Shown here piece by piece: positions 1-3,933 of a stretch of 6,817 nucleotides of DNA (position 1 is the first letter of the stretch; every line of letters begins with the position of its first letter). Below the pieces are notes generated by a model. The model made no database searches. It was not told where the DNA came from and saw only the letters and a program-made list of their open reading frames with translations. This DNA comes from Deltaproteobacteria bacterium (GTDB lineage Bacteria; Myxococcota; Myxococcia; Myxococcales; 40CM-4-68-19), in contig JAFEBC010000530.1 in NCBI GenBank assembly GCA_018266095.1, positions 1-6,817 of the forward strand, written 5' to 3'. Position numbers and translations under genes: made by a program.

Positions 1-348
1 GGCAAGGTCCTGAAGATCACCAACATGGGCAAGAAGAAGACCGCGTTCGAGGTGAAGAAGCACCCGCGCGCCATTTTCGTCCAGGTCAGCTACCTCGGCG
101 ACCACAAGTCGGTGGCCGAGTTCGAGCGCAACCTGCGCATGACCGACGACGTGCTCAAGTACCAGTCGATCAAGATCGCCGACAACATCGACCCGAACTC
201 GCGCAGCATCGAGCAGGACGTGAAGCTCGCGGGCGACCCCGAGGTCCCGGATCGTCCGGGCCGTGAGGACGGCGGCTTCGGTGGCGGCGGCTTCGGCGGC
301 GATCGTGACGCCGGCGGCGACGACGCTGAGATCCCTGAGGCTGAGTAG
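1..348 (+). CDS. rpsF: 30S ribosomal protein S6, 3' part of gene (5' end outside window)
   Basis: This is the C-terminal 115 residues of ribosomal protein S6, a 30S platform protein that pairs with S18 and contacts 16S rRNA. The frame is open from base 1. The visible part starts GKVLKITNMGKKK, matching the S6 strand 'GKV...WG+R+LAYPI+K', so the internal ATG at 25 is not the true start. The block VAEFERNLRMTDDVLKYQSIKI (about residues 40-61) is the classic S6 helix 2 and last strand. After the fold ends there is an acidic, glycine-rich tail (GGFGGGGFGG followed by a D/E-rich end) that is longer than the E. coli type and probably disordered. The stop is TAG at 346-348, and rpsR follows after 30 nt, consistent with one operon. 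Identification is very secure; only the N-terminal 40 or so residues are missing because of the window edge. Confidence 0.96.
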   Translation, partial: GKVLKITNMGKKKTAFEVKKHPRAIFVQVSYLGDHKSVAEFERNLRMTDDVLKYQSIKIADNIDPNSRSIEQDVKLAGDPEVPDRPGREDGGFGGGGFGGDRDAGGDDAEIPEAE

Positions 349-378
349 TCAAACCCCCAACTCTGAGAGAACAAGAAC

Positions 379-702
379 ATGGAAAACGGAAAGAAGGAGT
401 TCGGCGGGCGCGGCGGCGGGCGCGGCGGCGACAAGAACGGCGAGGCCCGTGGTGGTGGCGAGGAGCGCGGCGGAGGCCGTGGCTTCGGCCGTCGCAAGGT
501 CTGCCGCTACTGCGCCGACAAGAACGCGAAGATCGACTACAAGAACGCGGGCGAGCTCAAGTACTTCATCACTGAGCGCGGCAAGATCGTCCCCCGTCGC
601 ATCAGCGGGAACTGCGCGTTGCACCAGCGCGAGGTGGCCACGGCCATCAAGCGCGGCCGCAACATCGCGCTCCTGCCCTACACCGTGATGCAGAACGCGT
701 AA
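379..702 (+). CDS. rpsR: 30S ribosomal protein S18, zinc-binding (C+) form with Gly/Arg-rich N-terminal extension
   Basis: S18 is a small 30S platform protein that forms a heterodimer with S6. The core at residues 41-101 is unmistakable: VCRYCADKNAKIDYKN, then FITERGKIVPRRISGNCALHQR, then TAIKRGRNIALLPYT. Cys42, Cys45, Cys79 and His82 form a CxxC...CxxH set, as expected for the zinc-binding 'C+' version of S18; many bacteria have lost these ligands. The protein is 107 residues against the usual 75-80. The extra length is an N-terminal tail of about 38 residues rich in Gly, Arg, Glu and Lys (GGRGGGRGG and similar), probably disordered. The ATG at 379 has a GAGAG ribosome-binding-like site at 365-369. 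The stop TAA ends at 702, 11 nt before rplI. The zinc binding is inferred from the family, not shown. Confidence 0.96.
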   Translation: MENGKKEFGGRGGGRGGDKNGEARGGGEERGGGRGFGRRKVCRYCADKNAKIDYKNAGELKYFITERGKIVPRRISGNCALHQREVATAIKRGRNIALLPYTVMQNA

Positions 703-707
703 GGGAG
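702..707 (+). promoter_or_regulatory. Ribosome binding site deciding the rplI start
   Basis: AGGGAG overlaps the last base of the rpsR stop codon. It sits 6 nt before the ATG at 714 and 12 nt before the in-frame ATG at 720. The spacing favours the 714 start (MNMKIIL), giving L9 two extra residues over the commoner MK-I-I-L beginning. The overlap with the rpsR stop also fits translational coupling. Confidence 0.6.
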
Positions 708-713
708 CCTGCC

Positions 714-1172
714 ATGAACATGAAGATCATCCTGACGAAGGATCTCGAGAATCTGGGCAAGGCCGGCTCGCTGGTCGAGGTGAAGCGCGGTTACGGCCGC
801 AACTACCTCCTCCCGCACGGGCTCGCCGTGCTGGCCACCGACAAGAACGTCCGCCGTCTCGAGCACGAGAAGGCCGGCATCCTGTCGCGCGCCGCCAAGC
901 ACAAGACCAACATGACCGCGATGGCACAGAAGCTGTCGGCCATCGAGCTGTCGTTCAAGCGCAAGGTCGGCGAGGCCGAGAAGCTGTTCGGCTCGGTCAC
1001 CACCAAGGACGTGTGGGAGGCGATCGTCGCCAAGGGCTTCGAGCTCGAGCGCAAGCTCGTGCACCTGCCCGAGGCCTTGAAGACGCTCGGCAAGCACATC
1101 GTCGAAGTGAAGCTGCACCCGGAGGTCACGGCGAAGATCAACGTGACCATCGAGGCCGAGAAGGCGGAGTAG
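714..1172 (+). CDS. rplI: 50S ribosomal protein L9
   Basis: L9 is a 50S protein that binds 23S rRNA with its N-terminal domain and projects a second domain on a long helix; it helps maintain reading frame. Residues 15-42 fit the L9 signature at every fixed position: G-x2-G-x4-V-x2-G-Y-x2-N-Y-L-x3-G-x-A-x3-T. A charged helical connector follows (about 43-85), then the C-terminal domain with the KLFGSVT motif and the ...HIVEVKLHPEVTAKINVTIEAE end. The length is 152 residues, normal for the family (about 148-150). It is the last ribosomal gene of the cluster, 11 nt after rpsR. No convincing terminator follows: a run of five T at 1174-1178 is preceded only by a weak 5-bp stem. Transcription may therefore continue into the next gene. 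Confidence 0.97.
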   Translation: MNMKIILTKDLENLGKAGSLVEVKRGYGRNYLLPHGLAVLATDKNVRRLEHEKAGILSRAAKHKTNMTAMAQKLSAIELSFKRKVGEAEKLFGSVTTKDVWEAIVAKGFELERKLVHLPEALKTLGKHIVEVKLHPEVTAKINVTIEAEKAE

Positions 1173-1184
1173 CTTTTTCGGGAG

Positions 1185-1190
1185 TACACT
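1185..1190 (+). promoter_or_regulatory. Possible -10 element for the exported-protein gene
   Basis: TACACT, 12 nt after the rplI stop, matches TATAAT at 4 of 6 positions and would place a start near 1197. No recognisable -35 element lies at the right distance, because that position is inside rplI. The gene could instead be read from the ribosomal operon. This is a weak call. Confidence 0.2.
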
Positions 1191-1259
1191 TCGGGGCGGT
1201 GGCTGACGGGCATCTCGCTCGCGGTCGCCGCCTCGGTGCTTCGGAGGACCTGTCTGGCC

Positions 1260-2534
1260 GTGAACGCCTCGCGCACCATCCAGATCGCTGCCGCCGTCTC
1301 GTGTGCCCTGACGCTGGCGGGGCCTGTGCGCGCGGGGACGCCGCCCTGGTTCGAGGGCGCGGACGCGGGCGTGCCCGCCCAGAGCGCAACTCCGAGCGCC
1401 GCCACCAGCACGAACGGCGGCAACGGGCAGGGCACGACGAGCAACGGCCAGGCCGCGACCAGCGGGACGCCCAACGGCCAGGTGAAGCCGCCCGAGCCGC
1501 CGCGCGTGCAGCCGCCGGTGACGCGGGTGGGCGTGTTCGATCTGGAGATGAGCGTCAACGCGCTCGCGCTGCTGCCGGAGCTGCGCGCGTGCGCTGACAA
1601 GCTGAGCAAGACCGCGGGCCACGCCGACTGCGAGCTGCTCACCGCGCCCGACGAGGTGTACCAGCGCCTGCAGCTCGCCTGGGAGGACTCGCGGCCCGGA
1701 GGTGAGCTCTTGGCCCTGCGCTTCCTCTACGATCCCGCCAAGGCTCCGCCGCTGACCGAGCTGGAGTGGCAGCTCACGCGCGCCTGGGGCCAGCCGGCGC
1801 TCGAGCAGCTCCGGCGCGATCGCGACCAGAAGATCTTCACGCTCCAGTGGGAGGACGCCGAGCACCGCGCCACGCTGGAGGCCGCGGGTCCGAACAACCA
1901 GCCGTCGCGCGCGGTGTCGCTGACCTTGGAGCGCAAGGCGCGTCCGCTCGCGGGCGAGCTCGCGGGCTTGAAGCCCCGGCCCTTCCCGAACCTGCGCCTG
2001 AAGCAGGTGAAGCGGCTCGACTTCGATGGCGTGCCTTGGGCGCTGGTGTGGGGCACGAGCCTGACGCCGGCGCAGGAGGCCATGGGCGAGACGGGTCCGG
2101 CCTGGGCCGCGCAGCGCAGCTATGTGGGCCTGTGGAAGCTCGAGGTCGGCAAGACCTCGCGGCGCTGGCGGCCGCAGTGGGAGCGCGCGAGCGGCGATGA
2201 GGAGGACGACCCGCAGCGCATGTGGCGCGTGGAAGCGCGCGACGTCACGGGCGATTCGGTGCCGGACGTGATCGTGGAGCTCGCCTGCCAGACGTGTGGC
2301 GCGGCGGCCTCCGAGGTGCTGGTGAAGACCGTGCGCGCCGGCAAGGTCGTGGACCTCTTGGGCAAGCGCGACCTGTTGCGCGCGCAGGTGGACCTCAACA
2401 ACGTCGGCCAGGTGCGCATCCAGGAGGCCGAGGGCGACGACGCGGTCACCGTGAGCACCTACGCCTACGACCGCAGCAAGGGCGCGTTCGTGCTGGCCCG
2501 CGAGGAGCGCAAGCGCGGCGAGGGCGGACGGTAG
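1260..2534 (+). CDS. Exported protein of unknown function with an FG-GAP/VCBS-like acidic loop
   Basis: I do not recognise a named family. With GTG 1260 as start, the 424-residue product begins MNASRTIQIAAAVSCALTLA and reaches a plausible signal-peptidase site after PVRA (residue 25), so it is probably periplasmic or secreted. A Cys at 15 is not a good lipobox because hydrophobic residues continue beyond it. GGAGGA at 1243-1248 supports this start over the upstream in-frame GTG at 1236, although its 11-nt spacing is long. Residues 30-85 are a low-complexity A/T/S/G/N/Q/P linker. The folded part (about 88-416) has a Cys111/Cys124 pair, the strand RLDFDGVPWALVWG (252-265) and DVTGDSVPDVIVELACQTC (328-346). 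The latter resembles the D-x-x-G-D-x-x-x-D calcium loop of FG-GAP/VCBS repeats and is followed by a CxxC pair. The gene starts 87 nt after rplI, and its placement may be incidental. Confidence 0.8.
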   Translation: MNASRTIQIAAAVSCALTLAGPVRAGTPPWFEGADAGVPAQSATPSAATSTNGGNGQGTTSNGQAATSGTPNGQVKPPEPPRVQPPVTRVGVFDLEMSVNALALLPELRACADKLSKTAGHADCELLTAPDEVYQRLQLAWEDSRPGGELLALRFLYDPAKAPPLTELEWQLTRAWGQPALEQLRRDRDQKIFTLQWEDAEHRATLEAAGPNNQPSRAVSLTLERKARPLAGELAGLKPRPFPNLRLKQVKRLDFDGVPWALVWGTSLTPAQEAMGETGPAWAAQRSYVGLWKLEVGKTSRRWRPQWERASGDEEDDPQRMWRVEARDVTGDSVPDVIVELACQTCGAAASEVLVKTVRAGKVVDLLGKRDLLRAQVDLNNVGQVRIQEAEGDDAVTVSTYAYDRSKGAFVLAREERKRGEGGR

Positions 2535-2562
2535 ATTCCTGCACGCACCCCGCGCGCCCTCA

Positions 2563-2571
2563 TGTTACGTT
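2563..2571 (+). promoter_or_regulatory. Extended -10 promoter placed for a leaderless transcript
   Basis: TGTTACGTT reads as TG-n-TAnnnT, an extended -10 element. It ends exactly 7 nt before the ATG at 2579, so transcription would begin at or next to the A of the start codon. There is no purine-rich ribosome-binding site between it and the ATG. Both facts fit leaderless translation. No -35 element is evident, as is common for extended -10 promoters. Confidence 0.45.
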
Positions 2572-2578
2572 CCGGCGC

Positions 2579-2884
2579 ATGGGACCCAAGAAGCCGCCCC
2601 TTCCGCCTTGGCTCGAGAAGGCCGCCATCATCCGCAAGCGTCTGAAGACGCGCGGGTTCATGCCGAACGATCGCATCCAGATCTGCGAGAAGTGCGAGGA
2701 GTACGGCGAGGAAGGCTGGTCGCTCAAGGGCGGCGAGGGCCGCATGGGCGGGCGAGACATCGCCTACTGCATGTGCTGCGGGCGCTCGCGCTCGTGGAAG
2801 AGCTCGATGACGGCCGGGCGCGTGGTCGAGGAGCCGTTCGACCTGATCGCGTTCCTCGGGATCAAGCCTGAGTCGATCGACTGA
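2579..2884 (+). CDS. Small protein with zinc-ribbon-like cysteines, function unknown
   Basis: This is a 101-residue soluble protein beginning MGPKKPPLPPWLEKAAIIRKRLKTRG. Two cysteine clusters are present: ICEKC (Cys36, Cys39) and YCMCCGRS (Cys64, Cys66, Cys67). Their spacing, with a glycine-rich turn between them (SLKGGEGRMGGRD), resembles a zinc ribbon, so metal binding is likely but inferred. The C-terminus (VEEPFDLIAFLGIKPESID) looks like a packed helix/strand end. The start is the ATG at 2579, which has no Shine-Dalgarno sequence but sits 7 nt after an extended -10 element. The open frame extends far upstream without a stop, but that part overlaps the preceding gene and has no protein character. 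The gene lies 44 nt after the exported-protein gene and converges on the minus-strand gene at 2954. I cannot name a function; a regulatory or RNA/DNA-binding role is possible. Confidence 0.78.
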   Translation: MGPKKPPLPPWLEKAAIIRKRLKTRGFMPNDRIQICEKCEEYGEEGWSLKGGEGRMGGRDIAYCMCCGRSRSWKSSMTAGRVVEEPFDLIAFLGIKPESID

Positions 2885-2896
2885 TTCAAGGCTCGC

Positions 2897-2922
2897 GCGC
2901 GCCTTCAAGCCGCAAGGCGCGC
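2897..2922. terminator. Hairpin between convergent genes, candidate bidirectional terminator
   Basis: GCGCGCCTT (2897-2905) and AAGGCGCGC (2914-2922) form a perfect 9-bp stem around an 8-nt loop, 12 nt after the stop of the zinc-ribbon gene and 31 nt before the stop of the minus-strand gene. No T-run follows on either strand, so it is not a textbook intrinsic terminator. Such T-less hairpins between convergent genes are common in GC-rich genomes. Confidence 0.5.
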
Positions 2923-2953
2923 AGCGGAGTTGCTTCGCACGAATTGAATCGAG

Positions 2954-3478
2954 CTACCCCGGCAGCGCCTTGCGCAGCTCAGCCGCGCGACGGCGCACGC
3001 TCGGGATCCCGCTGTCGATCTCCACCGACGAGAGCCGCGCCTTGAGCGCCGGCGGGGCCTTGAGCGCGCCCGCCTTGTGCAGCGCCTCGAGCCGCCCCAG
3101 CGCCTGCTCGACGATGTCCTCGTCCGGGTGCGAGAGCAGGCGATCGAGGAGCCGCGCGTCGTCCGGCAGCGAGTTCTTCTTCAGGAACTCCGTCGCCGCC
3201 GCGTTGAACTCCTTCGTGTCCTCGATGGCGAACAGCTTCTTGCGCGCCTCGACGGTCTGGGCCTCCTCGTCCGACTCGCCCAGCTTCTCGCGCAGCTCGT
3301 CGGGGAGCGCCACGCCGCCCGAGAACAGGCGGTCGAGGTTCGTCTTGTACTTGGTGTAGCCGGTCGTCTTCTGGAACGACTCGCGCTCGCGATCGTCGCG
3401 CTTGCGCGAGCCACCCTTGTCGCGGCCCTTGTCGATCTCGCTCCAGCTCTTGGTGCGCTTGGGCTTGTCGTCCGGCAT
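2954..3478 (-). CDS. Charged conserved-looking hypothetical protein (174 aa)
   Basis: I do not recognise a family. The N-terminal 40 residues are highly charged and probably disordered (MPDDKPKRTKSWSEIDKGRDKGG, then many Arg/Lys/Asp). Next comes YTKYKTNLDRLFSGGVALPDELREKLG (41-67) and then predicted helical segments to the C-terminus. Among these, DDARLLDRLLSHPDEDIVEQALGRLEALHKAG (106-137) looks like a HEAT-type helix pair, and VRRRAAELRKAL closes the protein. There is no signal peptide, membrane segment or cysteine motif, so a cytoplasmic, possibly protein- or nucleic-acid-binding scaffold is plausible but unproven. The ATG start has GAGGGG on the minus strand (3484-3489 as CCCCTC on the plus strand) 5 nt upstream, which supports it well. 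The gene is divergent from dnaB and may share the 455-bp region between them. Confidence 0.82.
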   Translation of the reverse strand: MPDDKPKRTKSWSEIDKGRDKGGSRKRDDRERESFQKTTGYTKYKTNLDRLFSGGVALPDELREKLGESDEEAQTVEARKKLFAIEDTKEFNAAATEFLKKNSLPDDARLLDRLLSHPDEDIVEQALGRLEALHKAGALKAPPALKARLSSVEIDSGIPSVRRRAAELRKALPG

Positions 3479-3525
3479 CCTGACCCCTCAGGTTCGAGCT
3501 TCGTTCGTCGATCGACCGAACGGCC

Positions 3526-3534
3526 AGCATAGCA
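3526..3534 (-). promoter_or_regulatory. Extended -10 promoter of the 174-aa protein gene
   Basis: On the minus strand this reads TGCTATGCT, i.e. TG-n-TATGCT, an extended -10 element. It would start transcription near 3519, giving a leader of about 40 nt that contains the GAGGGG ribosome-binding site. There is no clear -35 element. The same TG-n architecture is seen before the zinc-ribbon gene. Confidence 0.4.
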
Positions 3535-3592
3535 GAGCGCGAGCGATCTCCGACATGACGCGCAGAGTCATCCGCGACGGCTCATCGGTTCA

Positions 3593-3601
3593 CAATCCAC
3601 A
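3593..3601 (+). promoter_or_regulatory. DnaA-box-like site (CAATCCACA)
   Basis: This matches 7 of 9 positions of TTATCCACA with the full ATCCACA core. It overlaps the 14-bp palindrome at 3598-3611, so it could equally be part of another operator. Confidence 0.35.
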
Positions 3602-3611
3602 GGGCCCTGTG
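3598..3611. repeat. Perfect 14-bp palindrome
   Basis: CACAGGGCCCTGTG is a perfect, uninterrupted 14-bp palindrome about 65 bp upstream of the -10 element of the divergent 174-aa gene. It has the form of a dimeric repressor or activator operator. Its half site repeats the CACAGG motif found elsewhere in this region. Confidence 0.55.
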
Positions 3612-3696
3612 AGTTGCGCAAGTCGGGCACCGCGAGATCGTCACGCACAGGCTCGAATTCTGGCCGATCCTTGCGCGCACCACAGCGCACAGGTCC

Positions 3697-3705
3697 TTGT
3701 CCACA
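3697..3705 (+). promoter_or_regulatory. DnaA box (TTGTCCACA)
   Basis: This matches TTATCCACA at 8 of 9 positions; TTGTCCACA is the form favoured in GC-rich genomes such as Streptomyces. It forms the left arm of a perfect inverted repeat with the weaker box on the other strand at 3709-3717. Confidence 0.6.
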
Positions 3706-3715
3706 GGCTGTGGAC
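3699..3715. repeat. Inverted repeat of two DnaA-box cores
   Basis: GTCCACAG and CTGTGGAC are perfect 8-bp inverted arms around a single G at 3707. The right arm continues as the minus-strand box GCGTCCACA (3709-3717, 6 of 9 matches). The arrangement presents two opposed DnaA cores, and as RNA it could also form a short hairpin, although a 1-nt loop would force some pairs open. Confidence 0.55.
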
Positions 3716-3767
3716 GCAAATGGGCGATTTCTTTAGCCTTGACGGGCATTTAGGATGGGGTGTAGCC

Positions 3768-3877
3768 AGCGATCGCGGGGCTGTGTGGGGGCGGACGCGG
3801 GGGCTCGAACGGGCCCGGCGCTGACCCCGGATGTCGGACCCCCTCTGTAGACTGTTGAAGTCTGAAGCGATCGCGGG
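3768..3877. repeat. Pair of 12-bp direct repeats (AGCGATCGCGGG)
   Basis: Identical 12-mers lie at 3768-3779 and 3866-3877, start to start 98 bp. Each contains the palindromic octamer GCGATCGC. The second copy is followed 2 nt later by the DnaA box at 3880. The copies flank the weak dnaB promoter candidate near 3848. Confidence 0.5.
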
Positions 3878-3879
3878 AG

Positions 3880-3899
3880 TTGTCCACAGGTGATCCACA
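3880..3899 (+). promoter_or_regulatory. Two tandem DnaA boxes just upstream of dnaB
   Basis: TTGTCCACA (3880-3888) and TGATCCACA (3891-3899) each match the 9-mer consensus at 8 of 9 positions. They point the same way and are 11 bp apart, about one helical turn, so two DnaA molecules could sit side by side on one face. They end 34 nt before the dnaB ATG, a place where binding would be expected to affect transcription of dnaB. Confidence 0.6.
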
Positions 3900-3933
3900 T
3901 GCCGGTTTCCCACCTCAGCCAGGACGAATCGCG

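Larger units (their letters stand above)
3479..3933. promoter_or_regulatory. Intergenic control region between the 174-aa gene and dnaB, with clustered DnaA-box-like sites
   Basis: This 455-bp stretch has no credible gene. It holds the minus-strand promoter near 3530, then at least four DnaA-box-like 9-mers on the plus strand (3593, 3697, 3880, 3891) and one weaker one on the minus strand (3709-3717). It also holds two perfect palindromes, a 12-bp direct repeat and five same-strand copies of CACAGG (3598, 3646, 3688, 3702, 3885). A segment at about 3716-3756 is distinctly richer in A/T than its surroundings and contains TTGACG at 3739-3744, a possible -35. The -10 partner at 3761-3766 (TGTAGC) is poor. 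A second weak -10 candidate is TAGACT at 3848-3853. I infer DnaA-dependent control of dnaB. An origin or a DnaA-titration site is the alternative. Confidence 0.6.

Noticed and set aside
1161..1178. Intrinsic terminator after rplI ending in five T
   Set aside because: The only stem is AAGGC/GCTTT with a G-T pair, too weak to call.
678..1865. Minus-strand open frame of 395 codons opposite rplI and the exported-protein gene
   Set aside because: It is a GC-rich antisense shadow spanning two real genes, with composition unlike a protein and no start signal.
3575..3650. tRNA-like stretch with GGTTCACAATCC
   Set aside because: The TTC loop cannot be flanked by a 5-bp T stem and no acceptor or anticodon arms pair around it.
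3880..3933. TTG at 3880 as the dnaB start
   Set aside because: It lies inside a DnaA box and has no good ribosome-binding site; the ATG at 3934 has AGGA at proper spacing and fits the family N-terminus.
3593..3933. Chromosomal origin (oriC) call for the region
   Set aside because: Several DnaA boxes are present, but there is no strong AT-rich unwinding element and none of the usual oriC neighbour genes, so I keep it as a regulatory region.
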